Origin: Dipteris shenzhenensis
Taxonomy: Eukaryota > Polypodiophyta > Polypodiopsida > Gleicheniales
DNA length: 64,000 bases
Direction: 5' to 3' (one strand)
NCBI GenBank assembly: GCA_047967505.1
Contig: CM106538.1
Shown: positions 46,630 through 58,894 of the stretch, one piece after another
How positions within the stretch are numbered: the first letter of the stretch is position 1
Layout: the number at the start of each line of letters is the position of its first letter
Notes under the pieces: generated by a model
Seen by the model: the letters and a program-made list of their open reading frames with translations, nothing else
Databases searched by the model: none
Told to the model about the DNA's origin: nothing
Program-made: the position numbers and the translations under genes

Positions 46630-49415
46630 TTTATGGTCAGTGGTTTTTCTACAAGAGTCGGAATCTGGTTTCCCAGAAGGAACTTCTTTCCCGCATTTGG
46701 TGGCTGTGGCTATAGAAAGACACCATTTGCGATCCTCTTTCGTGTTCTTTAGCAGCATTCATGGCTGGGAGAGCAAGGGAAGGAGTTGTGGATTACGCAT
46801 GCACACATGGCTACTTTTTGGCTTGCTTTCTCTTGAGACAGATGAGGCCTGGGTCTTGCAGTAGCAGTGATCCTTTTAGGACCTGAGGAGCACCTCAGGG
46901 AGGTCACTCACTGGCCGCTAATTCAGTGCACTAGCTAGCTAAGTGTGGAGACCTCCTTACTGATGCACTGGGCACTAAAGGTGGGCATAAAGCTACTAAA
47001 CACCATCCAAGCCTTCACACAAATCATAGAAGTCCACTGGTATTACACAGGTTCCAAGTTCCATGCATGGGAAGGCCTTATTTTCCACCACCCCCTCCCC
47101 TCCCCATGAGTTGGGCCTTGGTGAGTTGGAACACGCACAACCTTCACGATCGAGCATGTCAGCAGCCATAGCAGCTAATTGTTTGATAGGAGTTGCAGAG
47201 GGCTATGGTGGATGGTCAGTTCCCCTGCCTTCCTTGTCAAAGAAGTTGCAGAGGGCTACGGTGGATGGCCTATTCCCTCGCCAACTCCCCTACCTTCCTT
47301 TTCCCCTAACTCTTCTCACCCCCCCCCCCCCCCCCCTTTTTTACTATCCCCCTTTTCGAACCTTTCCTGGTCCCCTTTCTCTCCCCCTCAGTTCATCTCA
47401 CCCTCCTCTTTTTCCACCGTTCCCCTTTTCCCTCCTTTGCTAGCGTGAACAACTTTCTATTTTGACATCAAGGGTCATGAACTTGTTGATGACTTTTTGG
47501 TCTAGCCGGAGGTCCTCATGGCAACTCTCTCAAACCCCCAGTCATTTAGATCTCCTTCTCCCAAAGGACAAGCAACAGATACAGATAAACATATAGTCTC
47601 TTTAGGATAGAGCAATGGTACGATGCATGGAATAGAAAGGAAAAGACAAAGGGAATAACAGTGTAAGTGAGTGGAAGAAAGATGCTTTTCATTACTTGGC
47701 TGCTTGGCCATCAAATTCTAGCTCTTTAGTCAAACTCTATGACACTAGTTGCACTAGCAACAAGTCGACCCTCACTCGACCCTCACTCCCTAACATCTAC
47801 GCTCTACCCTCCATCAAGGCATGGTGGGTATTATCTACTGCATTTAAATTCATTCACACCTCCCTATCAGAAAGGTAGGTGCCATCAAGCCAATGCCAAA
47901 ATACTTGACACTTCTCTAACTTAGGCAGTGAATGTCTTGACATTGGCAACCACGATGGGCTTGACTTGGTGTGCCTTGACTTAGTGTGCTACAACAATGG
48001 CTATCTCAAGGTCGGGTTAGTGAAGACTATGTTGGCTTGTGCAAAGGGATTACCTCTCGCTTCATTCTATGTTTCAATTACGTGATCCTTTGTTACTCTC
48101 CTTGCTAGTGCCGTTCACGCCCCAACCTTCGCTTGATCAAACAACACCTTTGTTGAAACCCGTTTCTTTGTCTAGAGATGCAACATTACCCCCAACTATT
48201 GCTCAAGCCATGTCCTCATGGCTTGGATCTCCTTCTTCTAGGCTCTCCCCACCTTGGCTCGTTCAGGTGTTGGTGACATCTTCTCTATGGTGGCCTTGAT
48301 CGGCAATGTGGTAGGGGTCATTATGGTGGATTCCCCTCTTGCTCCTCTTTTGGGGTCAACTTCTCATTGAGGCTTCAGTCCAACAAGCTTAGTTAGCTTC
48401 CTAAGTAGTTGTAGGAGCTCTTTCGAGTAGACGTAAGGACCACAATTTCTAAGTAATTCATTCTCTTGTTGTCGATGCTTTGCTTCTTCATTGCATAAAA
48501 TATGGGATGAAGATTGATTTGAAGAAATGGATAAATACAATGGAGGGCGTGAAGCAAATTAGCCCCATAAATTTTGAACCAAAATTAAATTACAACAATG
48601 ATTGAATATCTGATTGTCCTTATCTAAATGCATCCATAGTGAATGGATAAAAACAAGGCCATTTTAGCCTATCAAATGTAGGAAGGAATAGCATACAAAG
48701 ACTTTTGGATGCACCTTGTTGCTTTTTTTTGTTTTCTAGAGAAAAGAACTTTCTATTTATGTTTTGAAAAACCAACCATACAAATCATTGAACCATAAAA
48801 ATCATTTAAACCAAGGGTCAAGAATCGAGGAAGAAAACTAGAAAAAAGTGGTTGTCCAACCAGTCCATTTCTAGAGAACATAGCACACTTGTCTAGGGCA
48901 TCTCGAAAATGGGGGGCTAGAAACCAAGGTGGAGAGCTTTACATTAAGAAATGCCTCCCTTTATGGATACATAGAAGACACCTACAAGCCATGCCTTGTA
49001 GAAATTTTACCCACCTCTCATCAATTGTTCGAGAGCCTGATGTCCCTCGCTCCCAGATGATGCACGGGGTGTAGATGATGTCCTACCCTATGGCAACTAG
49101 GATGGCTGCCAAGGGAACCATGTGGTATCGGATTATAGGACTGTAGCAAACAACTTAGATGTTCTAAGCAATAATCATGGAAACCATCTGTCAAAGGCTA
49201 TCCTTTGGTTAGGGTAGCGCATGCCTCAGTCCATAAGCTGCTGCCCCTGAATCTTGTACGCTAGAGATGTTGGGTCGATGGAAAATGCATGACCCCCTAC
49301 GTCAACCATGTAGCAACCATCCCCCAAGTGAAGTCACGCTGCATCTTATGTGTCCTGAAAAAAAATCCAAAGGGATCCCAACTAGATCCTCTATCCTGCG
49401 GGGGCAGTTCCCTGA
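46630..49415. other. Intergenic, no supported gene
   Basis: GCAGAGGGCTA-GGTGGATGG occurs twice near 47198 and 47248 (a short duplication), and a C run lies at about 47319-47336. No domain could be read. Confidence 0.4.
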
Positions 49416-49420
49416 CCCTA

Positions 49421-49672
49421 ACCTTAAGGGATTCATGTATATATTCATGTTTGTGTTCAAGACGACGTAGTATACAACTAGCTATCTTGTGCATTCCACT
49501 CTCTCCCCTCAATTCACGTTTATGCTTAATATAACGTAGTGTATAGTTATCTATCTTGTGCGCTCTACTCTCTTCTCTCGGTTAGGGTAGAGAGTGGAGT
49601 GCATAAGATAGCTCATTGTACACTATATCATATTGAACACAAACATGAATACATACATGAACCCTTAGGGTT
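49421..49672. repeat. Foldback repeat: two direct copies and one inverted copy
   Basis: An arm at 49421-49509 is partly repeated directly at 49512-49579 and then appears reversed at 49585-49672. Key blocks: TTCATGTTTGTGTTCAA, CGTAGT(G/A)TA, CTATCTTGTGCATTCCACTC. The outer arms are roughly 85 bp and could fold into a hairpin. No coding capacity. Confidence 0.7.
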
Positions 49673-49679
49673 AGGGTTG

Positions 49680-52600
49680 GGGTTTGTCCCTATGCCTATA
49701 TCTACAGTGCAATTTACATCATCCCTAACACCTCCTCTTAGATTTTTCCTAGGGATAAGTAGAGGGTTCATGTATAAGATCATTTTTGAATTTTGTTGGT
49801 GCAAATGATAATAACCAATACTAAAAAAGAAAGACTATAGTATGTGCATGTGTGAGCACAGTGGCTAATAGCAAAAGTCTGTACAACGTAGTGTACAATT
49901 TCACTTTGTTACACCTGGTGCACAAACTCCTCGTGCTTGAATTCAAGGAGATGTTGAGACCACAAAGTAGTAGTGGTCATGGGCAATTCAAGTCCCTAGT
50001 CCAAGAGGTTTGCTTGCCACTTATCATGCTTATAATATTTCCTTTTGATGTCCTATAGGATGTCATAAGTAATATTCGACATTTCTTTTCCCTTAGTCAC
50101 ATGACTCATCCAATAGTCCTAGACATGAATATGTACAATTCTTTTCCCTTAGGCACCTGACTCATCCAATAGTCCTAAACATGAATATGTACATTATCCA
50201 ATTGAACCATCTACTAATTTCAAAACCCAACTTCCATGAATTGATAAGTTCAGTCCTTGACACATTTTTTTAAAAATCACACCTTTACATTTATATACAT
50301 TTCTAATCTCTCTAAGTGTCCCCACCTATCCATCCAAGGTCATATTATATTCTAGCTAGAATGTAGCGACCACTTTGTACTATAGAAGCTTCTCAGAATT
50401 TAGATATACCTAGTTTATCATCTGATTGAAGAATAATGGTAGTTAACTTAATTAAACCTCTTGCAAGGAGAAAAATTTCAAACATTATGGCTGTACCGAA
50501 TCATTGTTCATAAAGCATGATTTTTCAAAACATGAGTGATGAACCATTGATTCGTACATTGGTTCGCCCTTGGGTGATTAATGGTTAGAATTATTAAAGG
50601 TTCAATTGAGTGGTAGTAAGATTGTAGATCCTAGGCAAACCACCTATGATATTATGTCATTGGTTAGGTGATTAGATATTTTTAGGGGCCACATGACATG
50701 GAATACCCCACATGATCCACTATGAATAGAGGGGATGTGTTACATGTAGCACCATGTTATTGGCCTAGCCTAGATGGCTTCGCCACATGTCACAAGCATG
50801 CACGCATGACCTCACGCACTCTAGGGTAACCAATCAATTATGAGCGTTGAATCCATGCAAGTGTATTAATGCACTGTGATTGAAAACTTCATGTCAATCC
50901 CATATGGGAGACTTGACCTTGACCCTTCTAAGATGTCAAAGGGCTCCCACCTCCTTGTAGACTAGGCTATGTAGTGGATCCATTATGATTTGTAGTTCAA
51001 TTGTTGCACTTTCAATTCATGCATTATAGCACATTTCCATTTTGTAGCAACCCATTTGTGTGTGCATTGGTTCTACCTGTCTGTTGGAGGGCATCATAGT
51101 CGAGTGAGCTTCCTTGTGCTTAATTTTTTACGACACTGCCACATAAAAGCACGCTTTCAAATTTTGTTCCCATATTTGTATCCCATGCATTAGATGCCAT
51201 TGTTTTCATGATGGATGTATTATTTCTTATAGCTATCATTTTTAAAAGAAAGAATACTCCATCTGCTCTCTAGATGAATATCCAAGGTTACCAAAATTGA
51301 TGTTATGCCATCCCCCCATTGCAGACCCTAAGGATGGTCATATACTTCAGTGCATTGAAGATTGTCATGCCCACCATTACCTTGTGTGCATCCCCCAACC
51401 AACACTGTATTAAGTATCACCGCATGTATTGTTACTTACACATCGTTTGTTGTCCACCTACATAGTCTTCTGCCAGACATTATATTGCTCAGTTCTCTCT
51501 TGCTCACAGTCTCTATTCACAAAGTTCTAGCTTGAGGGTTAAAGAGCAAGCACATTCAATTGGTTTGGAATTCAATTCAAAATTGCATTTCATCGTTAAG
51601 TTGCCTTTTGCATTGTAACATAATGTGGTGCTTTTCCAAAAACTCCACGTCATTGATTAATAGCTTAGTGGTGGTAATAGCACATGAATGTGTGGGTTAT
51701 GTTCCCTACTATCAATTCTTGAAGGAACACCTTGGAAGGTCTACCCAACCTTAGGTGAGAACACAAAACAACCATTCAACCAAGTTATTACATGGGTAGT
51801 CAACTTGCTTGGCGGTGAAAGCATTGTCAAAGGGGCCTCTATGTGAGATAAAGGTGAATTTTTGTGGGGATCTATCATCAATACAAGGTGGCAACCATTC
51901 ACATTGTAGCATAACATCGAAGTTTCAATGCCCGTCTTTGGATGAAGAAAGCTTTGTATATCTCGACCATCTTAAGAGCTTCCCAAAGTACTATTGTGTA
52001 AAAATAGTATGATTGGGACATTTCTCTTTAGCATGTAGGTGTTCATTTTGGGCATTGTTGTGCTCTTTCATCTATCGTAACAACCATCTTCTCCTTGTGC
52101 ATCATTCACAATCTTTGCAAAAGTTTTGATAGAGAATTCCCACAATAGTAAGACTATATTGTCAATGATAAAGACTAATGTCTAGATCATTCTGAAGGCA
52201 ACTCAAACAAGTGCGTCAAGGTTACAAAGAAGCTGGTCTCTTCATATCTAGAATTGAGAATGTCATATTTAAAATCCAACTTGCTATTGGAGTAGCTATG
52301 TCTCAAGATGGTGGGCTTGTTGTTGGAGAAAACCTAAATGGCTTAAGGGTACATTTTGGAAACTTGGAGGGCCTTACTTGATGACTCTTTCATGGTTTTA
52401 ATGGATAATTTCACACTTGAATGCTTTTGTAACAAGAAAACCTGTTTGAGTTTTAATGATCTAGCCTAATTTTAATCTCTCTGAGAGGCTTGTGTAAAGA
52501 GGACCACTTCTTTGGTCATATTTGAATATTTATCAAGGTTAAGGCAGCCCAAAAGGATTTTAAAGAGTAATATTAAAGTTTAGTATGCAATCCATGATGG

Positions 52601-53700
52601 GTTTCTTTTCCAAAAGAAAACATATATTAACTCGACAGTCAAGATTCATAGCACCATATACTAGGGAAATGTCATGACATCTCAATTGTTGACCACCCTA
52701 GAATATAGAGAACAATAATAACCATGGGTTTTTAAGACCTTTGGAAATCCCGATGGAAAAGTATCACCATGGACTTTGTGGTTGCTTTTCCAAGAACGAA
52801 TGGATGGAAAAGTATCATTGTTGACTTTGTGGTCTATAAACTGAGCAGTCATGACTTTATTTAACTAGACATGGGCAATGATGGCTCTATTCAACTAGAC
52901 ATGGGTAGACTTACCAAGATTGCAAATCCAAGACAGACAACAATAAGGGACATTGTGGTTTGCTCAAGACACTATTGAGAAGTTATTTTGGCAATAGATA
53001 TTAAAAATTGCGATGAATTTATCTAGAATCTTTTTGTTTAATTAAGTAAAGCTTAAAATTTCCCACTCACATTAAATTGGAATTGATGCTACAAACCATG
53101 CAAAGTGAGCAAGAAGCTCAATAAGGTCTCATACATATTAGAATTCCCAAGTCTAGACCTATTGTATTCTATGATAGCTCAAAACTTTATTACAATCCAA
53201 GGAAAGGTAACTCACATTAAGTTTCAATTATGTTCTAGCATAGATCTGATTTTGACATGCAGCAGTATGGAATCCTTGAAACCAAAGACCATATCCAAAG
53301 TTGACCCTTTATAACTTTTTCATTAGAAGGAGTAAAGAATTTTACACATGGTTGAACCCTAAGCTGAACCATAGATGGGTTCAAACCTAAGCTAGGAGGG
53401 ACCTTGGCACACCAAATTTTATATCAATGTACCAACGCTTGATTAAGGGTACAACCCTAAAAATGTAGTGGTACCATGGCTCACCTGAAAGCCTCTACCC
53501 ATTAGGTCGTGTAGCCTAAGAGTAATTCCCCTTGATGTAGTCATCCTGGGAGGTTCTCACTGCCTAAAGATTGGTTGACTCACATTTGCTAGACCTTAGG
53601 CTGAGAGGCAATTGTGAGTCCATTAGCTATTTGCATAATGATCTAGTTGGCTGAATAAGGCTACTCGATCAGTCAGCTATGGTCTTGTTGTGTTTTATGC
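49680..53700. other. Intergenic, one 56-bp duplication
   Basis: CTTTTCCCTTAG-CAC-TGACTC followed by ATCCAATAGTCCTA is duplicated at 50085-50140 and 50141-50196. The rest is AT-rich with short chance frames. Nothing was recognised. Confidence 0.4.
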
Positions 53701-53791
53701 GTGATGTATGCTGGTGATTAGCGCACAGTTCGTCACTACCCCTTCAGATGGAGGACGGTTGGTTCATCCATATCAAGGCAGCTTTCGGGAG

Positions 53792-53932
53792 CTAGATGTT
53801 ACACCCTACTCTAAGATTCCTAAGCTTCTTTGCTTCAGTTTCCACATCCACCCCGTGCAGTCTAATGGCCAGTTCAATAGGGGTCTTCCTTTGTGAGTAG
53901 TATTTTTCTATCAAAGTCGCCAAAGATATCAT
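53792..53932 (-). CDS. 46-codon ORF, ankyrin-helix-like, doubtful
   Basis: From the ATG at 53932 it reads MISLATLIEKYYSQRK, then TPIELAIRLHGVDVETEAKK, and ends at TAG 53792. The TPIELAI block resembles the first helix of an ankyrin repeat, but one helix pair is not proof. The frame is open a little upstream of the ATG, and an AACACAG acceptor-like site lies there. It is downstream of the PPR stop on the same strand; it could be a separate gene fragment or chance. Confidence 0.25.
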   Translation of the reverse strand: MISLATLIEKYYSQRKTPIELAIRLHGVDVETEAKKLRNLRVGCNI

Positions 53933-54525
53933 CTTCGCAAGTCTTATTTTCCCCTGCTGTGTTTTTTACTTGCCCTCGTGTCATGTTTAGAATCGCGATT
54001 TGCTTATCCAAAGCTGGCTTTCACTTCAGTGAGAAATATTTTGAAGCTCCCCACTTCGGATTTTTATTCTTCCCTATATACTCGGAGCTGAAATTATAGA
54101 CATATCCGAAGTAATAGGATTAAATTACCAATTTGAGAGAGAAATGCATTCTTACTTGTGCAAAGATGAGAGAACCTATGGAACTGGGAAGTAATACCTC
54201 CATATTTGGCCATATCAGAGATTTTTGAGTCAATGTGAGGCATTCATATGAACATAGCATACTAAGGTGTAGTTGTCGCTTATCATAGAAAGAAGATTGA
54301 GCAACGCTAAGATCCAAGAGCTACCATAGCTTCCTCTGGCTGTACAATTAAAGTACAAAACTCTCAAGGATAAAATCCTCCACCAAAATATTTTGGATCT
54401 TTATTCATAAAACCTTTAAAGTTTGGAATGTCTCGGACAAATAAGTCATCTATGAATCTCCTGAACTGACATCTCTTGACCTGGAAATGAAGCATGCAGT
54501 AGACATCTTGTACAAGGGACATGAT

Positions 54526-57500
54526 CTACACTGCGTTGTGACAGCCGCTGCACACCATCAAATTTTTAGGCACAAGCAGTCTTTGCCCCTGATGTGTGTT
54601 AAGAAACCCAAAAGCTGTACCGAATTCCTCTGCATGCTCATATAACGTAGCTTCCTTCTCCTCATAAGACCTGGAATTTAATACCAGATCTATATTTGGC
54701 ACATGCCCATTCCCCTTCACATGCAATTTCAAGATATCTAGAATTGCCGAGATCTCCTTGCTTTGGTCGTTACCCACCACAAACTCATACACCTTGTTGT
54801 CCACCTCTATCAAAGCACTTGCGGGCTTCTTCTTGGCCCCTGCATGTTTCCTCAAATCCTCTATTCTATTTGCATCACTCCACCTGCCAGCACTTGTGTA
54901 GATGTTGGCCATAAGCATGTACGAGGCTGCAGATTTTGGGTTCATCAGAACAAGTTGTTGGAAGCATTTCAGCCCTAGTTCTGTTTTGCCATAAGTTTTG
55001 CAGGCACCGAGCAAAGTTGTCCACATTTCTTCAGATGGGGGACATTGGATAATGTCAAAATATCTATTTGCCTCATACAAACGACCTGATCGTGCAAGAA
55101 GATCGACCATGCAAGTATAATGATCTATCGTTGGCGCAATACCATATTCTTCTCTCATCACCTTGAAATACTCCTGGCCCTTTACTACCTGGTTGGTATG
55201 ACTGCATGCAGTAAAAAGACATGTGAATGTAATAGCATCTGGCTTCACACCCTGTCCTTGCATATCCTCAAAACACTGTATAGCCATATTACCCTCAGAG
55301 TTTATGCCATATCCTTTTATCATAGCATTCCATGCTGCAACATTTTGAGCTGGCAGCTTGTCGAATACTTCTTCTGCCTCCAAAAGTGAGCCACAATTGG
55401 CATACATGTCCACCAAAGCACTGCTGACAAAATTCTCTCTTTCAAATCCCTCTTGTGTGATAGCCATGTGTGTTTCTCGGCCCCTGTCTATGGCTCCTAT
55501 GCTGCCACAAGCTTTCAAGATGCAAACCAATGTGAAAGCATTAGGAGAGATACCCACCATTTGCATCTCCTCAAAACATTTTAAAGCTTCCTGGCCTGGT
55601 CCATGTTCAGCAAAACCTGCAATTAGTGCAGTCCATGACACAACATCCCGGACTGGGAGCTTATCAAAGACTTCCTGTGCCTCTGAAAGTGAGCCACATT
55701 TAGCATACATGTCGACCAAGCTGCTGCCCACAAAAACATTTGTTTCGAATATTCTTTGTGCTATCTCAGAATGTAATTCTCGTCCCTTCTCTATGGCTCC
55801 TATGCTGCCACAAGCTTTCACGACGCAAGCAAATGTGACATCACTTGGAGATAGAGACTCCAATTGCATCTGTTCAAAACATGTCAATGCTTCCTGACCA
55901 GGTCCATGTTCAGCATATCCTGCAATCAGTGTGCTCCATGAAACAATAGTTCGAGCTGGCAGCTTGTCAAATGATTCCCGTGCCTCTAAAAGCGAGCCAC
56001 ATTTGGCATACATGTCAACCAAAGTGTTGCCAACAATTACATGTCTCTCGAATCCCCTTTCTGCAATCTCAGCATGTATTGTTCGAACCTTGTCTATAGC
56101 CCCTATGCAACCGCAGGCTTTGAGGATGTGAATGTATGTGACATCACTTGCAGGTACACCCTCCAATTGCATTTGTTCATAACATTTTAGTGCTTCTTGA
56201 CTGCATCCATGTTCAGCATAACCTGCAATTAATGATGTCCATGAAACATCATCTTGAACTGGCAGCATGTCAAAGACTTCTACTGCCTCTAAAAGTGAGC
56301 CACATTTGGCATACATGTCCACCAAAGTGTTGCCCACAAAAATTTCTCTTTCGAAGCCCTTTTGTGCAATCTCAGCATGTATTTCTTGGCCCTTGCTTAT
56401 AGCTCCTACGCTGCCACAAGCTTTCAAGACACAAACCAAAGTGACGACACTAGGAGAGATGCCCTCCAGCTGCAACTTTTCAAAACATTTCAGTGCTTCC
56501 TGCTGGGGACCATGTTCAGCATATCCTGAGATGAGTGCCCCCCACGACACAACATTTCGAGCTGGCAGCTTGTCAAAAACTGCTTGGGCCACTGAAAGTG
56601 AGCCACATTTGGCATACATGTCAACCAAACTACTGCCAACAAAAAGATCTCTTTCAAATCCTTTTTGTATGATCATGGAGTGTATTTCTTGCCCCTTGTC
56701 TAGGGCTTCTTTGCTGCCACAAGCTCTCAAGATGCAGACCAAGGTGACAGCATTGGGAAAGACACCTTCCAACTGCATCTGCTCGAAACCTGTCAGCGCC
56801 TCCTGACCAGGCCCATGTTCAGCATATCCAGCAATAAGTGCAGTCCACGAAACAACCGTTCGAATTGGTAGCTTGTCGAAGACTTCCTGTGCCTCTGAGA
56901 GTGAGCCACATTTGGCGTACATGTCAACCAAAGTGTTGCTGATAAAAATATCACTTTCAAATCCCTTTTGCATGATCTCAGCATGCATTTCCCGACCTTT
57001 GCCTATAGCCATTATGCTGCCACAAGCTTTCAAAGCACAAACAAACGTGAAAGCATTTGGAGAGATGCCCTCCAGCTGCATCTGTTCCATGCATTGTAGC
57101 GCTTCCTGACCAAATCCATGTTCCACATGACCGGAAATGAGCATGGTCCATGACACAACATTCCGAACTGGCAGTTTGTCAAACACTTCCCATGCCTCTG
57201 CAAGAGAGCCACTTTTGGTATACATGTCGACTAGAGCACTGCCAAGAAAAATGTCTTTGTCCCATCCCTTATGTGCAATCTCACAATGAGCCTCTTGGCC
57301 TCTTTTTACGTCTTTAAGCCTAGCACAAGCTTTTAGTAGGGCCATAAGTGTATATCTACTCGGACTTACACTATCCTCTTGCATTTTCTGGTAGAGTTTG
57401 AGAGCATGCTGCGTTAACCCACATTGGATATACCCTGCTATGAGAGAAGTCCATGAATGATCATTCCGATGAACCAATCTGTTGAAAACCTGCTGAGCAC

Positions 57501-57720
57501 CGAAGACACTCCCGCATTCGACAAACATTGGCACAAGGCAGTTTCCGATAATTCTGTGAGCTTCCAGGCCATTATTGGAAACGTGTGCGTGCAACCGCTT
57601 GCCATACGATGGGGTCTTTCCGACCCTGCATTTATGCAAGGTGTTGATGAAATTATCAACCGAGGGAAGCTCAGCTAGCCGGTCCAGAAAACAAAATGCG
57701 TCATGTAAGCCCAGCATCAT
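54526..57720 (-). CDS. PLS-class PPR protein with truncated DYW domain
   Basis: One uninterrupted frame. The first in-frame ATG is at 57720, giving about 1064 residues; the frame reaches 57738 only through a TTG, and a TGA lies further upstream. It has eight nearly identical triads of about 101 residues, marked by LVDMYAKCGSL, VFDKLP..VVSW, LIAGYAEHG and ALKCFEQMQ. C-terminal E/E+ region (about 890-1000) follows, then the start of a DYW deaminase domain: EHAEEFG retains HxE and VCSGCH retains CxxC. It stops (TAG) right after HNAV, so the terminal zinc ligands and the DYW end are missing; read past the stop, only a weak VRD...F..F trace is seen. Such proteins bind RNA in mitochondria or chloroplasts and often direct C-to-U editing. 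No intron is needed. The target organelle cannot be read confidently. Confidence 0.93.
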   Translation of the reverse strand: MMLGLHDAFCFLDRLAELPSVDNFINTLHKCRVGKTPSYGKRLHAHVSNNGLEAHRIIGNCLVPMFVECGSVFGAQQVFNRLVHRNDHSWTSLIAGYIQCGLTQHALKLYQKMQEDSVSPSRYTLMALLKACARLKDVKRGQEAHCEIAHKGWDKDIFLGSALVDMYTKSGSLAEAWEVFDKLPVRNVVSWTMLISGHVEHGFGQEALQCMEQMQLEGISPNAFTFVCALKACGSIMAIGKGREMHAEIMQKGFESDIFISNTLVDMYAKCGSLSEAQEVFDKLPIRTVVSWTALIAGYAEHGPGQEALTGFEQMQLEGVFPNAVTLVCILRACGSKEALDKGQEIHSMIIQKGFERDLFVGSSLVDMYAKCGSLSVAQAVFDKLPARNVVSWGALISGYAEHGPQQEALKCFEKLQLEGISPSVVTLVCVLKACGSVGAISKGQEIHAEIAQKGFEREIFVGNTLVDMYAKCGSLLEAVEVFDMLPVQDDVSWTSLIAGYAEHGCSQEALKCYEQMQLEGVPASDVTYIHILKACGCIGAIDKVRTIHAEIAERGFERHVIVGNTLVDMYAKCGSLLEARESFDKLPARTIVSWSTLIAGYAEHGPGQEALTCFEQMQLESLSPSDVTFACVVKACGSIGAIEKGRELHSEIAQRIFETNVFVGSSLVDMYAKCGSLSEAQEVFDKLPVRDVVSWTALIAGFAEHGPGQEALKCFEEMQMVGISPNAFTLVCILKACGSIGAIDRGRETHMAITQEGFERENFVSSALVDMYANCGSLLEAEEVFDKLPAQNVAAWNAMIKGYGINSEGNMAIQCFEDMQGQGVKPDAITFTCLFTACSHTNQVVKGQEYFKVMREEYGIAPTIDHYTCMVDLLARSGRLYEANRYFDIIQCPPSEEMWTTLLGACKTYGKTELGLKCFQQLVLMNPKSAASYMLMANIYTSAGRWSDANRIEDLRKHAGAKKKPASALIEVDNKVYEFVVGNDQSKEISAILDILKLHVKGNGHVPNIDLVLNSRSYEEKEATLYEHAEEFGTAFGFLNTHQGQRLLVPKNLMVCSGCHNAV

Positions 57721-57739
57721 CAAGTCACTGCCCTCCAAC

Positions 57740-58415
57740 GGTTGTACTCCAGACCTAAAGCTGTCGTGCCATACGTAGCTGAACAGGGTTCAGCTCATCC
57801 ACCAAGCCAGTCTCCAGAGCTTGAGCACGCCTGCTCTTGCTTTGCATGCCAAAGCAGCTGCTTTTCCCCGGTCAATTCCCTGGCTTCCCCCGTTTTGAGC
57901 CTCCTTTTTCTCCATATCTTCAAACCAACGTTTTCAACCTTTGGATTGGTCTGTTAAAACTCGCTTACACTTAGGCTATTGAATTTCATAGATTCAACTG
58001 CGCAAAACATTAGTAATGGACAGGATAATCACTCACTTTATTCTTCATGAAGTGCTCCTTCCGTGAGCTTTCTCTCCGTAAACTTAGCTCCGTATCTGCA
58101 AGCAGGAACACAATATAAAACACTAGTTCAGTGCTCGTATAAAATGAAAGAGGCTGTCCCAGGTGTAGCAAACCTGAAGACCGCACGACTTGATGGTTTT
58201 GCGGCCAACCCGGGGTGTGGAGTTCACAAGCCTCGCGTACAAGCGGCCTATTGCTCCATTCCCTTTCCGTAATTGAATTCAGCTTTGCCTGCGGCCACGG
58301 AAATGCGGTAGCAAGCTGACATTCGTATACATATATATATATTCTCCTCTAGGCCAGTCCCTCATGGCCAAACTGGTTACAAACGTAGTCATAGCTTATT
58401 TGCTTACAAAATTCA
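57740..58415. other. Upstream region of the PPR gene
   Basis: No gene recognised. An AT repeat lies at about 58330-58343. No TATA box at a convincing distance from the ATG was found. Confidence 0.35.
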
Positions 58416-58419
58416 CTTC

Positions 58420-58640
58420 CTCGTCACGACCACTACATACTTGACCTTGTTAAAAGAGGTGATCTCCACGTCCAATATCTTTCTACCAATGACATGTTGG
58501 CTGATCTCTTCACAAGGCCATTACCCCGGCCTCGTTTCCAATTGTTATGCTTCTCTCTCGGTGTTCAATCTTGTTCTATCCACATAAACAAATCAAGTCT
58601 ACCACGTTTTGTCATTTGCTGACAAACCGTGTCGTGCTTG
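58420..58640 (+). pseudogene. Copia RNase H C-terminal fragment
   Basis: Reads LDLVKRGDLHVQYLSTNDML and ADLFTRPLPRPRF, the conserved end of Ty1/copia pol (ADIFTKPL). Only this tail remains, and it runs into a polypurine tract (AAGGGGGG, 58641-58648). Confidence 0.8.
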
Positions 58641-58650
58641 AAGGGGGGTT

Positions 58651-58890
58651 TGTTGGATCAACCACGACTCGACCTCGTGTATGGCACTTACTACCTCCCA
58701 CTTGCACGGATCAAGCAATCATTGCATCTCACATGCACCGACGAACACATAGTTAGCCAGATTGATCCTCAATCATAGCCGATGATTGAGGATACTCTCA
58801 TTGTATAAAACGAGCTACTCTGATAATAATGAAAGTACTGATTGATTCGTGTATTTGTTCTTGTGTTCATCTATATTTATACTATTTCTT
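58651..58890 (+). mobile_element. Copia 3' LTR
   Basis: Starts TGTTGGATCAACC directly after the polypurine tract and has a TGTATAAAACG promoter-like box near 58803. The right end (about 58890) is a guess, as no 5' partner is in the window. Confidence 0.65.
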
Positions 58891-58894
58891 AAGG

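Noticed and set aside
49655-49685. Telomere-like TTAGGG repeats
   Set aside because: Only two units, part of the foldback arm; plant telomeres are TTTAGGG arrays.
55120-57109. Plus-strand frames opposite the PPR gene
   Set aside because: Antisense shadows of the PPR repeats.
57721-57738. Six extra N-terminal codons of the PPR frame
   Set aside because: They depend on a TTG start; the first ATG is at 57720.
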